DNA of 64,000 nt, taken from the NCBI RefSeq assembly GCF_000276805.1, contig NZ_AKXQ01000024.1:16510-80509 (forward strand), given 5' to 3'. The notes under the pieces are model-generated. The model was not told where the DNA came from. It did no database searches and saw only the letters and a program-made list of their open reading frames with translations. Source of the stretch: Moritella dasanensis ArB 0140 (GTDB lineage Bacteria; Pseudomonadota; Gammaproteobacteria; Enterobacterales; Moritellaceae). This document shows, piece after piece, positions 37,457 to 45,037 of this stretch (position 1 is its first letter; each line of letters opens with the position of its first letter). The translations under genes were made by a program, and so were the position numbers.

Positions 37457-37500
37457 ATGCAGTAAGAACATATCACTTTAGGACTAGTTGCATTAAAGGT

Positions 37501-37516
37501 TGTGATCAAAATCGCT
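37501..37516 (+). promoter_or_regulatory. CRP-like site 2, 53 bp before the shared dyad
   Basis: TGTGA-TCAAAA-TCGCT has a perfect left half and three of five bases in the right half. Its first base lies exactly 53 bp before the dyad at 37554, the same offset as the CRP-like site at 40060 relative to the dyad at 40113. Confidence 0.5.
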
Positions 37517-37553
37517 AAATTAATAACTCTAAATGGTTATCATAACCACAAGT

Positions 37554-37569
37554 TAGAGTTATTACTCTA
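37554..37569. promoter_or_regulatory. Dyad operator candidate TAGAGT-N4-ACTCTA (copy 1)
   Basis: TAGAGT (37554-37559), spacer TATT, ACTCTA (37564-37569) lies 40 bp before the ATG of the first membrane-protein gene. The surrounding TTAGAGTTATTACTCTA recurs with a single change upstream of the barrel gene at 40113. The regulator is unknown; MerR-type or other dimeric repressors bind similar dyads. Confidence 0.65.
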
Positions 37570-37608
37570 TAAGTGAATTGGGAAGTTATAACAATCATCG
37601 GAGGTATT

Positions 37609-38520
37609 ATGAACATTCCTGTTTGGCAATACGCTGTATCTATGACTGGATACATTTTGTTTTTATTAATATTGGTCGAAGGCATGCGCCGAGCACCAAG
37701 AGCTACAGCAGTATTCTGGCTACTGTCATTATTAACCGCACCATTATGGGCTGATAACTTAGATGGCTGGTTCCGCTGGGTTAAAACCGTAAGTGTGCTT
37801 ATTCCAACAGCTATTGTTGTTGGTGGTGCACGTATTGCATGGCTCTATCATGATAATCCAAATAAGTTTTTATCATTCTTCCGCGGTGATTGGGTATTGA
37901 AAGTGCTGTATGCCGTACTCTTCCTGAATATTGCCGAAGCAACAGCAAAAGATTTCGCTACCGCTAACTACTTCAATGCTATATGTGGTGTGATCTTATG
38001 TATTACGATCCCATTCCCACGTTACAAAAATGGCGAACGTATGTATTGGGTGATCGGTCGTGGTAAACCTAACGATCTACTCTTCTACTCTACAGCAGCA
38101 TGGAACTTCCTATACACAACTTGGAATCTAGCGTTTGTGTTCGGTGAAAACCCAGGCTTCTTCGCAAGTTCATTCTGTATCTTAATCGCTGCAGAGCTAT
38201 ACCCAATCATCAAAGGACGCCCAGAGCTATACGTCATCGCACGTGTATATACGCTGGCCTTCCATATATTGGTTCGAGCCAACTCAGACATCTTCACCCC
38301 TGTGATGGATTCGTCTAGCTGGGCCAATGATCAAGTACTTTGGTTCTGGGGCGCAATTAACCTTGCACTACATATTCCGTTCGCTATTTGGTACTTCAAC
38401 AAAAAACGCAACAATCCAACTGGTGAGCCACCTTGTGATGCAACAGATCAACCAGTTATTGGTGACTATGCAGGTACAGAACAAGACCCTGCGTGGAAAG
38501 GAAGACTAAGTAAAGCTTAA
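37609..38520 (+). CDS. DUF5692-like multi-helix membrane protein (first of tandem pair)
   Basis: A 303-residue integral membrane protein starting at the ATG with GGAGG seven bases upstream; an in-frame ATG at 37573 is unlikely. About nine hydrophobic segments are seen. Notable motifs are RRAPRATAVFW (loop 1), WADNLDGWFRWVKTVSV, FLNIAEATAKDFATANYFNAICG with a buried Glu and Lys-Asp-Phe, and WNFLYTTWNLAFVFGENPGF. I recognise the style of the DUF5692 family, whose function is not known to me. Many Trp and charged residues within helices suggest a ligand or chromophore pocket or a channel, as speculation. It is followed 77 bp later by a diverged paralogue. Confidence 0.75.
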   Translation: MNIPVWQYAVSMTGYILFLLILVEGMRRAPRATAVFWLLSLLTAPLWADNLDGWFRWVKTVSVLIPTAIVVGGARIAWLYHDNPNKFLSFFRGDWVLKVLYAVLFLNIAEATAKDFATANYFNAICGVILCITIPFPRYKNGERMYWVIGRGKPNDLLFYSTAAWNFLYTTWNLAFVFGENPGFFASSFCILIAAELYPIIKGRPELYVIARVYTLAFHILVRANSDIFTPVMDSSSWANDQVLWFWGAINLALHIPFAIWYFNKKRNNPTGEPPCDATDQPVIGDYAGTEQDPAWKGRLSKA

Positions 38521-38543
38521 CCACATAAATCGTAATCAATACC

Positions 38544-38567
38544 TAGTGCCCACAGTCATGGGCACTA
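38544..38567 (+). terminator. Intercistronic hairpin
   Basis: A 9-bp perfect stem (TAGTGCCCA 38544-38552, TGGGCACTA 38559-38567) with a 6-base loop is followed by TTTAAAA. It could attenuate rather than end transcription between the tandem paralogues. Confidence 0.6.
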
Positions 38568-38597
38568 TTTAAAATTCTAAAATAAAGGGAAATAATA

Positions 38598-39788
38598 ATG
38601 ACAACCAGGATTAACTCACTGTTTATAGCAATGTGTGCCTTGTTATTCATGTTGTTCGCTAGTGGTGCTAATGCAGCGCCGCCGAGTGATGATATGACAT
38701 ATGTAGCTAACGTTGAAGGTGAAATATGGCAAGGTACACGTGATGGCCAACCAGGCCAAGGTAGCCTATTTTACCGTTTAGAATTTGGCGCTGACAATGA
38801 AGTTGTAGTGACAAAGCAATCGGGTGGTTTTAATCACTCAGAACCGCACCCGTACCGTCAAGAAGGTAATCAAGTAATCATCGACAGTAGCAGTGATGCA
38901 CTAATTGGTGATTTTGATGGCGCAACAATGACATTCTATGCAGAAGATCGCATGTTGTTTGAAATTCCAGGTGACCAGTTTAAAGTTCACAAATGGTATG
39001 CAAAACGTGCCTATAGCCACGTATTCTTCGTGCTAATTGGTTTAATGTTATTAAACGAATTATGTCGTCGTGTACCAAAATCGAACTACGTTATCTTCTT
39101 CATCCTACCTGTAGTATTACTACCACTTTGGTTGAGCTACGATGTTACATACTGGTTTAAATGGATAAAACTATATTCAGTAGTTGGTGCGGCCGCATTA
39201 TTCACGCTGATCAGGTTTACCAAAGTAGGTAATATGAAATGGGCTAAATTCGGCGCTGCTGCATTCCTTGTAATCAACATCTCCGAAGCGGTTGCTCAAG
39301 ATTTCAGTATGGGTCTTAGTATTGGCGCTGCTGCAAACATTCTTAACGCTATCGGTGGTATTTTATCTATCATCACGCTTACTGCTTGGGCTAAAATCTA
39401 CTCAGATAAGTCGAAAGAAAGAGATATGATTTGGCCAGCGATGACATCATTCTGGATCATCGCCTATGACGTTTGGAACATTGTTTTCGTATACCTAAAC
39501 TTCCCTGGTTCGGCTGCTGCACAATTCATGGTGCTTGTTGCTGCGACACTACCTGCAATGCTTATTAAACCTGGTACTTGGTTACAAGCACGTGCAATTA
39601 CGCTTGCTGGTTCATTCATGTACTACTTCTCAAACCCTGCAATGTTCGAAAGTAACGTAGTTATGTTACCGCGTACTGATAACTTAATGTTAGCAGCAGG
39701 TTTAGCTAGTTTCGTTATTAATGGCGTACTTGCTATAACTGTATTTGGTCCTAAATTGAAAGCGCGTCAAGCAGCTAAAATGGCTTAA
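38598..39788 (+). CDS. DUF5692-like membrane protein with exported N-terminal beta domain (second of tandem pair)
   Basis: A 396-residue protein. Residues 1-26 are a signal peptide (INSLFIAMCALLFMLFASGANA). Residues 27-130 form a small beta-rich extracytoplasmic domain (GEIWQGTRDGQPGQGSLFYR and similar strands). About eight hydrophobic helices follow. These align with the first gene product: WLSYDVTYWFKWIKLYSV against WADNLDGWFRWVKTVSV, NISEAVAQDFSMGL against NIAEATAKDFATAN, and SFWIIAYDVWNIVFVYLNFPGS against AAWNFLYTTWNLAFVFGENPGF. The paralogues therefore share a membrane core, and this one gained a sensor-like domain. AAGGG precedes the ATG. An octamer repeat and terminator follow. Confidence 0.75.
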   Translation: MTTRINSLFIAMCALLFMLFASGANAAPPSDDMTYVANVEGEIWQGTRDGQPGQGSLFYRLEFGADNEVVVTKQSGGFNHSEPHPYRQEGNQVIIDSSSDALIGDFDGATMTFYAEDRMLFEIPGDQFKVHKWYAKRAYSHVFFVLIGLMLLNELCRRVPKSNYVIFFILPVVLLPLWLSYDVTYWFKWIKLYSVVGAAALFTLIRFTKVGNMKWAKFGAAAFLVINISEAVAQDFSMGLSIGAAANILNAIGGILSIITLTAWAKIYSDKSKERDMIWPAMTSFWIIAYDVWNIVFVYLNFPGSAAAQFMVLVAATLPAMLIKPGTWLQARAITLAGSFMYYFSNPAMFESNVVMLPRTDNLMLAAGLASFVINGVLAITVFGPKLKARQAAKMA

Positions 39789-39825
39789 CGTTAGCCATCA
39801 ATAAGACAGTACAAATATAGCTTAA

Positions 39826-39873
39826 TAGGTTAGTAGGTTAGTAGGTTAGTAGGTTAGTAGGTTAGTAGGTTAG
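39826..39873. repeat. Six tandem copies of the octamer TAGGTTAG
   Basis: A perfect 48-bp array of an 8-base unit, 38 bp after the stop codon of the second DUF5692-like gene. Copy-number change by slippage is likely. Confidence 0.95.
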
Positions 39874-39886
39874 TAACATAGCATGA

Positions 39887-39917
39887 AAATATAGCCTTGG
39901 AAGTTAAGGCTATATTT
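39887..39917 (+). terminator. Terminator of the DUF5692-like cassette
   Basis: A perfect 12-bp stem (AAATATAGCCTT 39887-39898, AAGGCTATATTT 39906-39917) with a 7-base loop. The T-run is short. Its arms resemble those of the hairpin at 41150-41185. Confidence 0.75.
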
Positions 39918-40059
39918 ACTGCGAGCCCTATGATGACACGAATAATTGTCAGGTTTAATGCCGCCTATATTTTACAAAAATAGTTAAACGCAACAAAACT
40001 GAGAGCCAAAGCACAGCGTTTAAAATAAGTACCAACAAAGTATTAGATTGAATCTATTT

Positions 40060-40075
40060 CGTGACAAGTATCACG
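40060..40075 (+). promoter_or_regulatory. CRP-like palindrome upstream of the barrel gene
   Basis: CGTGA-CAAGTA-TCACG is a perfect palindromic GTGA-N6-TCAC core of the CRP/FNR type. It lies 53 bp before the dyad at 40113, the same offset as site 37501 to dyad 37554. Confidence 0.65.
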
Positions 40076-40112
40076 TCAAAAAGTTCAAAATAATATTAAC
40101 ATGGCCTCAAGT

Positions 40113-40128
40113 TAGAGTTAATACTCTA
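40113..40128. promoter_or_regulatory. Dyad operator candidate TAGAGT-N4-ACTCTA (copy 2)
   Basis: TAGAGT (40113-40118), spacer TAAT, ACTCTA (40123-40128), within TTAGAGTTAATACTCTA. It matches copy 1 except for one spacer base, and the five bases before it (CAAGT) are the same. It lies 142 bp before the barrel-gene ATG. Confidence 0.65.
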
Positions 40129-40269
40129 CATCAAAACAAGACTCTAAGTCATTATTTATAAAAGATAAATCATGTTTGGAGAAAAGTTTATACAGATGAA
40201 GAGAAAAATTCTAAATAAATAAACCATAAAAATTTCCTATTCAATAAATAATGACCAACGGAGTAAATA

Positions 40270-41136
40270 ATGAAAAAAGGTATCTTAACTCTTGCAGTGT
40301 TAGCATCTTTTTCGTCAATGGCTGTGATTGCTGAAGAAGCAAAAACAGATGGTCCAGATATGGCAGACCCAACGGCAGTTTATGCTTATGCTGGTTTGGC
40401 TTACGGTAACAAAGGCCTTGATTTTGAAGCCATGGGTGTCCTAACTAAAACCGATACACAACGCAGTGGTTTTATCTTCGAAGCCAAAGATATTTTGGAT
40501 GAGGATAAATATACAGAACCTAAAACTGGTCGTGAAGTTTCTAGCCGTAACTACCGTTTACGCTATGGTAATATCAATACCACAAATGGCCTAGGTGGTT
40601 TTGTTGATGTTGTTGCGGCTGAACATCCATTTTTCGGTAACATGGTGGTGGCACAAGCGGGTCCAGTAGCAACCATCCCTGTAGGTGATGACATCTACAT
40701 CTGGCCAATGCTGTTAGTTGGTGGTGTCGTAGCTGAAGATAATACCTCACAGTTGCTTGATATGAAGATTGCAGGCGCTATCGCTGCGGGTGCACCAGCA
40801 GAAGCTATCGCCGCATTAGAAGCACAAAGAGCAATGAGTAACTTGTCTTCTGAAGGCATGGATTGGATGACGACAACCGGTACTGTAATGACTTATGTCC
40901 GTTACCAACCACATGATGATTTCTTTGCCCTAGGTAGCATTCGTTATACCAAAGCGCTTGCAGGTAAAGAGTGGGATACCGATATCGCAGACGGTGGTTT
41001 ACAGATGGCGTCTACCGCTTGGGATCTCAAGCTTGGTTATTACCTAACCAGCACACAAACAGTCACATTATTCTATAGCGGTGACAATACTAGCGCTGAC
41101 GATAAATACAGCCTTGGTTACAAATACGCATTCTAA
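40270..41136 (+). CDS. Predicted outer membrane beta-barrel protein of unknown family
   Basis: A 288-residue exported protein. The signal peptide MKKGILTLAVLASFSSMAVIAEE is clear. The remainder alternates amphipathic strands with short turns: YAYAGLAYGNKGLDFEAMGV, FIFEAKDILDE, RNYRLRYGNIN and AWDLKLGYYLTS. The chain ends YSLGYKYAF with the C-terminal Phe typical of BAM substrates. An Ala-rich helical insertion sits near residues 165-185 (MKIAGAIAAGAPAEAIAALEAQRA). The promoter carries the CRP-like site and dyad shared with the DUF5692-like cassette, so the products probably act together. A strong hairpin follows, then the chalcone-isomerase-like gene. Confidence 0.75.
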   Translation: MKKGILTLAVLASFSSMAVIAEEAKTDGPDMADPTAVYAYAGLAYGNKGLDFEAMGVLTKTDTQRSGFIFEAKDILDEDKYTEPKTGREVSSRNYRLRYGNINTTNGLGGFVDVVAAEHPFFGNMVVAQAGPVATIPVGDDIYIWPMLLVGGVVAEDNTSQLLDMKIAGAIAAGAPAEAIAALEAQRAMSNLSSEGMDWMTTTGTVMTYVRYQPHDDFFALGSIRYTKALAGKEWDTDIADGGLQMASTAWDLKLGYYLTSTQTVTLFYSGDNTSADDKYSLGYKYAF

Positions 41137-41149
41137 TTTAAGTTACACA

Positions 41150-41185
41150 AAGGCTATATCTGCATTTTATCCTAGATATAGCCTT
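41150..41185 (+). terminator. Terminator after the barrel gene
   Basis: A perfect 12-bp stem (AAGGCTATATCT 41150-41161, AGATATAGCCTT 41174-41185) with a 12-base loop. The T-run is weak, so read-through into the next gene (38 bp on) is possible. Confidence 0.7.
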
Positions 41186-41223
41186 ATGACATAGCTAGGT
41201 AAATTACATTCAGGAACAATACA

Positions 41224-41787
41224 ATGAAAAAAAAAGCTTTAGTACTAACAACCCTATTAATGATGAGCACTGGTCTTCAAGCTGCAACTGAGATTTCAGG
41301 CGTCAGCGTACCAGACAGCATTACGCCACAAGGTGAAAACTTACAGTTTAATGGCGCTGGTATTCGCAGCAAGTTCTTTATCGATTTATATGTTGGTTCA
41401 TTATTTACCAACGAAAAAATGAACCAAGGTAATGATGTTATTAATAGTGATGAAGCCGCAGCGATTCGCTTAAATATCACATCAAATATGATCACATCAG
41501 AAAAAATGATCAAAGCAATGAAGGAAGGTTTCGAACTGGTAACCGCAGAGAAAAATAATAACCTGGATACCAAAATTGCATCCTTTATTGATACTTTCGC
41601 AGATCCGATTAAAAAAGGTGATCAATTCACCCTTTTGAGTGTGCCAGGTGAAGGATTGATTAACTATAAAAATGGCGAATTTATGTCGATTACATCTGGA
41701 GAAGATTTCAGAAAGGCAGTAATTTCGATCTGGTTAGGTGATAAACCAACAGATAAAGGCTTAAAAAAAGACATGCTTAACGGTTAG
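41224..41787 (+). CDS. Exported chalcone-isomerase-like domain protein
   Basis: A 187-residue periplasmic protein of the chalcone isomerase-like family. The signal peptide is MKKKALVLTTLLMMSTGLQA. The mature part opens ISGVSVPDSITPQGENLQFNGAGIRSKFFIDLYVGSLF, the family's typical first strands (a recurring GxGxRxKxxFxxYVGxLY-like pattern). IRLNITSNMITSEKMIKAMKEGFE and GEDFRKAVISIWLGDKPTDKGLKKDML follow. Bacterial members are thought to bind fatty acids and not flavonoids; a role in lipid binding at the envelope is inferred. A GC-rich hairpin (41803-41829) lies after the stop. Confidence 0.85.
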   Translation: MKKKALVLTTLLMMSTGLQAATEISGVSVPDSITPQGENLQFNGAGIRSKFFIDLYVGSLFTNEKMNQGNDVINSDEAAAIRLNITSNMITSEKMIKAMKEGFELVTAEKNNNLDTKIASFIDTFADPIKKGDQFTLLSVPGEGLINYKNGEFMSITSGEDFRKAVISIWLGDKPTDKGLKKDMLNG

Positions 41788-41802
41788 TTCAGCAAAAGAT
41801 GC

Positions 41803-41829
41803 CGGCTGCCCGCTGTGAATAGGCAGCCG
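41803..41829 (+). terminator. GC-rich hairpin after the chalcone-isomerase-like gene
   Basis: CGGCTGCC (41803-41810) pairs with GGCAGCCG (41822-41829) around an 11-base loop, without a T-run. It could slow transcription towards the chemoreceptor gene 62 bp on. Short ATCCAA repeats follow (41836-41859). Confidence 0.5.
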
Positions 41830-41890
41830 TCATCTATCCAATCCAAATCCAAATCCAATCAGCAGACAACTTATTCCAGGAATCAATAGC

Positions 41891-43342
41891 ATGAACCCTT
41901 TTTCGTTATGGCGAACACTGTTTTTTCCACAAAAAAATGCTTGGGACAAAAACCAAATTCAATTTGTTGAAATAATACTTTTTTTTACGTTATTGTCTTT
42001 TGTCACCGGTATCTACAGTTTTTTAAAATGGTACAACAATGACCAACAAATACTGATCTACACCTCATTATTTTTGATTGGTGCCGAATTCATTGCAGCC
42101 CTGGTATTACGCCTATTTAAAACGCCAAGCCTGGCGCTACACATCGGCTTTACAGGCATGACGATCAATGCTTTAAATCTTGTTTACCAAACCGGTGGTG
42201 TGATCATTTCACCACAAGCATTCTGGATCCCACTGCTAATTATCTCTTTTTTCCTTACTGCAAGTTTAACCATGGCAATGTGCTGGAGTGGTATTGTTAT
42301 TGCCATCACAGCTTGGATGGTAAACCAATCATTGCATAACATCGAACAGCCTCATTTAGTTTTATCACAAGCCAATATGATTACTGAAACTTGGTCGGGT
42401 ATTATGGTGCCGCTGGTTATCATTTGTATCGCCCAAGCCTATACTGCAAAGCAACGCCAAAAATCGATGCTTGCATCTACGATCGCACAACAAGAAAGCC
42501 AAGCGGCGGCCGAACAATCTCAAAAAGAAGAGCAAAATTTAAGTCGTGTATTGGCATTAGCCAGTGGCAATGCCAATCAATTAACGACCGTCGCAGAACA
42601 GCTGTCACAACAATCAAGTGAGCTACACTGCCAAGTAGACGATCTTAATACGACGTGTGATACCCAAGCAAGCGCCGCAGAACAAATGACAAGTCGTCTG
42701 CAACAAATGACCTTAGATTTCCAGCAATCGGAACAGTTTGTACAGGGATTACACTTACGCAGCGAAGAAATTAATAACCAAGCACAAACCAGTGCATCAT
42801 CATTAACGGCCTCAACAAATGCGATCAGTAGTATTTTACAGAGTAACCAAGAAATGGTGGTCGTTGCAGACCTGATCACAGCAGTCGCAGAACAAACCAA
42901 TTTATTAGCACTAAATGCAGCTATTGAAGCCGCTCGCGCAGGTGAACAAGGACGTGGCTTTACCGTTGTTGCTGACCAAGTCCGAGATTTATCGGCAAGA
43001 AGTAATCAAGCCGCTCGTGAAATAAGGCAGTTACTCAGCAGGAGTACCCTTGAAGTTAATCAAGGCCAACATGTTATCAGTGAAACAGTCACCGAATTAT
43101 CCGAGATTATTAACAAAGTGGGCGGTACACTGACAGATGTACAACAGCTAGCAAAAATAATGGCAGAGCAAGTGGATGTTTTATTAGAGCTAAATCTCGC
43201 GAGCCAAAATGTAGCAGAAAGTGTCGAGAAAACGAGTCAAGTATCTGTATCCGTAGCGACCCAAGGCACCCAACTATCACAACAAGTGATTATTTTAAAA
43301 ACGCTTGCCAATGACCTCAACACTGTAATTGAATTATCATGA
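41891..43342 (+). CDS. Methyl-accepting chemotaxis protein with multi-helix N-terminus
   Basis: A 483-residue chemoreceptor. Residues 25-190 hold about six hydrophobic helices and no large periplasmic domain. A coiled-coil linker and a cytoplasmic signalling domain follow. The hairpin tip is conserved: [43 protein letters not shown] (about 331-373). Receptors with such a membrane-embedded sensory part respond to hydrophobic ligands, energy state or neighbouring membrane proteins. It lies downstream of the DUF5692-like/barrel/chalcone-isomerase-like group, so it may report on that system, as inference. AGGA precedes the ATG. Confidence 0.9.
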   Translation: MNPFSLWRTLFFPQKNAWDKNQIQFVEIILFFTLLSFVTGIYSFLKWYNNDQQILIYTSLFLIGAEFIAALVLRLFKTPSLALHIGFTGMTINALNLVYQTGGVIISPQAFWIPLLIISFFLTASLTMAMCWSGIVIAITAWMVNQSLHNIEQPHLVLSQANMITETWSGIMVPLVIICIAQAYTAKQRQKSMLASTIAQQESQAAAEQSQKEEQNLSRVLALASGNANQLTTVAEQLSQQSSELHCQVDDLNTTCDTQASAAEQMTSRLQQMTLDFQQSEQFVQGLHLRSEEINNQAQTSASSLTASTNAISSILQSNQEMVVVADLITAVAEQTNLLALNAAIEAARAGEQGRGFTVVADQVRDLSARSNQAAREIRQLLSRSTLEVNQGQHVISETVTELSEIINKVGGTLTDVQQLAKIMAEQVDVLLELNLASQNVAESVEKTSQVSVSVATQGTQLSQQVIILKTLANDLNTVIELS

Positions 43343-43485
43343 TTTTTCGAAATAGTTAGTTATACAGATCAATTATTTATCTTGTTTTTACCACAGAACG
43401 TAAGATTAGCTATGCAGGTGTAGTTAGAAAGAGGTAAAATAGCTATCGTATAATTCATTTAATATCGTTGGAGGATCAGCTGTAA

Positions 43486-43959
43486 ATGCCACATCATGCA
43501 TATGAATTAGCTATCAGAGGTTATGCACTAAAACTCATTTTAGGTCAGTTGCTGTTAGTCATATTTATTGTTTCAGCGACTTATCTTGGGACAGATCATA
43601 AATCGACACGCTCTGCTGCGTTAGGTGGGATGATCTTCTTGGTACCACAATACATCTTTACCCGATTATCATTTTTATATACTGGCGCTGCAAATGCCAT
43701 GCGCGCGAATACATTTATGATCTTGGGTCATGCGTGTAAATTTGCTCTCATCTTTATTTTATTTAGCGTGATATTACCGCTACCAGAGATCCAGCATTTC
43801 TATTTATTTATTACCTTTGTGCTTGTTATGTTTTCACAAATATTTAGCTTGTTGAAACCATTACCAGAACAATATCCAGCTAAGTTAGCGTTATCAGGCA
43901 AGGCAGTAATAGAAGAGAAAGAAAGTGTAGATATCGACGCGGGTAAACAAGGTCTTTAA
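43486..43959 (+). CDS. Orphan AtpI-like membrane protein (ATP synthase subunit I family)
   Basis: A 157-residue protein with four hydrophobic helices. The pattern AALGGMIFLVPQYIFTRLSFLYTGAANAMRANTFMILGHACKFALIFILF matches the AtpI/UncI family, in which the Gly/Ala-rich and Lys-containing helices assist c-ring assembly or magnesium supply. GGAGG lies 11 bases before the ATG. No ATP synthase genes are nearby, so it is either an orphan paralogue or adapted to another role. It is separated from the chemoreceptor gene by about 140 bp. Confidence 0.7.
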   Translation: MPHHAYELAIRGYALKLILGQLLLVIFIVSATYLGTDHKSTRSAALGGMIFLVPQYIFTRLSFLYTGAANAMRANTFMILGHACKFALIFILFSVILPLPEIQHFYLFITFVLVMFSQIFSLLKPLPEQYPAKLALSGKAVIEEKESVDIDAGKQGL

Positions 43960-43969
43960 TAACAAAAGC

Positions 43970-43999
43970 ATACAGGGACAACCAAGATTATCCCTGTAT
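43970..43999. terminator. Terminator between convergent genes
   Basis: A 9-bp stem (ATACAGGGA 43970-43978, TCCCTGTAT 43991-43999) with a 12-base loop between the AtpI-like gene and a convergent gene. The T-runs are weak. Confidence 0.6.
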
Positions 44000-44010
44000 T
44001 GCAGGCTAAA

Positions 44011-44670
44011 TTAGTCTGCTAATGTCGGCAGAATAGCTAATTTTTTAGCATGGTTAAACGGACGTAAGATATAACGGTTATGACGTTTTACAATCGAACG
44101 ATTCGTTGAACCAAACACTAAGTAACCGTGTGAGTACATTTTATCAATAAATGCCTGATCACCATGACGAATAAACACTGAAAGCGGGCTTTCTAATGCG
44201 CCGTCGGTATCAGAGAAAGCACGGTCATAAACTTCAGCACAAATCACCACTGAATTTTCACCACTTGAGCTTAATTTAAATTTATCCGTCACATTACTTT
44301 CAGTTTCAATCAACCAGCCGTCTTTATCCAGCTCAGTTAAAATATCTTCCAAAATAAACTGGGTTAGATTTTTATATTCCAGTTCGCAAATCTGAGTGTA
44401 AACACGCTCAATGGTCTCAAATCGCAGTTTAAAATTAGCTTTTGGCCCTAATGTTCGGCTTTCTTGTAACCAAATTCTTAAATCACCCGCTAAAATGATA
44501 TCAAAACGCTTTTCTTTTAACGCCGTAATGATCCAATTACCCAAAAAGTGTGTTTCAGATACTGGATTTTGTAGGCTACGTTTTTCAGCTTGCGCGTCAG
44601 ATAACGCTGTTAAACCTTCTCTAACGAGGTTCAACATATTCACGTTATAGGCTTTTTCTTGATCAGACAT
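44011..44670 (-). CDS. Conserved hypothetical protein, DUF2913-like
   Basis: A 219-residue soluble protein. The opening KAYNVNMLNLVREGLTALSDAQAE, followed by THFLGNWIITALKEKRFDIILAGDLRIWLQESRTLGPKANFKLRFETIERVYTQ, resembles the DUF2913 family of vibrios and relatives. No signal peptide, membrane helix or catalytic motif is visible; the fold looks mainly alpha-helical. It has a good ATG with AAGGAA upstream and is followed on the same strand, upstream, by a small membrane protein gene (17 bp away), so the two probably form an operon. The function is unknown. Confidence 0.65.
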   Translation of the reverse strand: MSDQEKAYNVNMLNLVREGLTALSDAQAEKRSLQNPVSETHFLGNWIITALKEKRFDIILAGDLRIWLQESRTLGPKANFKLRFETIERVYTQICELEYKNLTQFILEDILTELDKDGWLIETESNVTDKFKLSSSGENSVVICAEVYDRAFSDTDGALESPLSVFIRHGDQAFIDKMYSHGYLVFGSTNRSIVKRHNRYILRPFNHAKKLAILPTLAD

Positions 44671-44687
44671 GTTTGTTCCTTTGGATA

Positions 44688-44930
44688 TTAACCTGCGAAT
44701 AATGCGCTTAAAGACACATTATTGATACCCGCGTACGATATATATGCACCAAACACAATTGGTAGGATGACATATATAAGAGAATAAATGGTAAAACCAA
44801 ATGGTCGACCCAATGCTTTGGTCATAAAGTCTAAACGCGCTTTTTGATGTTTTGCCTTCGCGCGTGTTACTAAAATATAACCGCCGTGACAAAACATGAA
44901 TAGACCTAATGCTAACGTATAAAAATCCAT
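44688..44930 (-). CDS. Small two-helix membrane protein
   Basis: An 80-residue protein when started at ATG 44930, which has AAGG eight bases upstream. A longer frame to 45089 lacks a ribosome site and would run into the divergent promoter. Helix 1 is MDFYTLALGLFMFCHGGYILV and helix 2 is FTIYSLIYVILPIVFGAYISY, with a basic loop (RAKAKHQKARLDFMTKALGRP) between. The family is not recognised. It is likely co-transcribed with the DUF2913-like gene. Confidence 0.62.
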   Translation of the reverse strand: MDFYTLALGLFMFCHGGYILVTRAKAKHQKARLDFMTKALGRPFGFTIYSLIYVILPIVFGAYISYAGINNVSLSALFAG

Positions 44931-45019
44931 AAAATAACCTTGGTAAAGAACAACAAAAAATAAACAACGTGTGCTAACAGCGTAAAAACTATCACGATGT
45001 ACTGTTTTGCTATTAAATT

Positions 45020-45037
45020 GTGATAACTTCGTGATAA
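45020..45037 (+). promoter_or_regulatory. Direct repeat GTGATAA with 11-bp period
   Basis: GTGATAA at 45020-45026 and again at 45031-45037, one helical turn apart, about 80-100 bp before the YHS-gene ATG. Direct repeats at this spacing are used by response regulators such as ArcA, but the bases do not match a known box well. Confidence 0.35.

Larger units (their letters stand above)
37264..37608. other. Regulatory region between the dienoyl isomerase gene and the DUF5692 cassette
   Basis: About 345 bases that hold the promoters of two divergent genes. Three sites are listed separately: CRP-like sites at 37441 and 37501 and a TAGAGT-N4-ACTCTA dyad at 37554. A further half-site ACTCTA lies at 37526-37531. 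Confidence 0.6.
39789..40269. other. Intergenic region with repeats and the barrel-gene promoter
   Basis: About 480 bases. It contains, in order, six copies of TAGGTTAG, a 12-bp hairpin, a CRP-like palindrome, the second TAGAGT-N4-ACTCTA dyad and an extra ACTCTA half-site at 40141-40146. A 142-bp leader follows the dyad. Confidence 0.65.
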
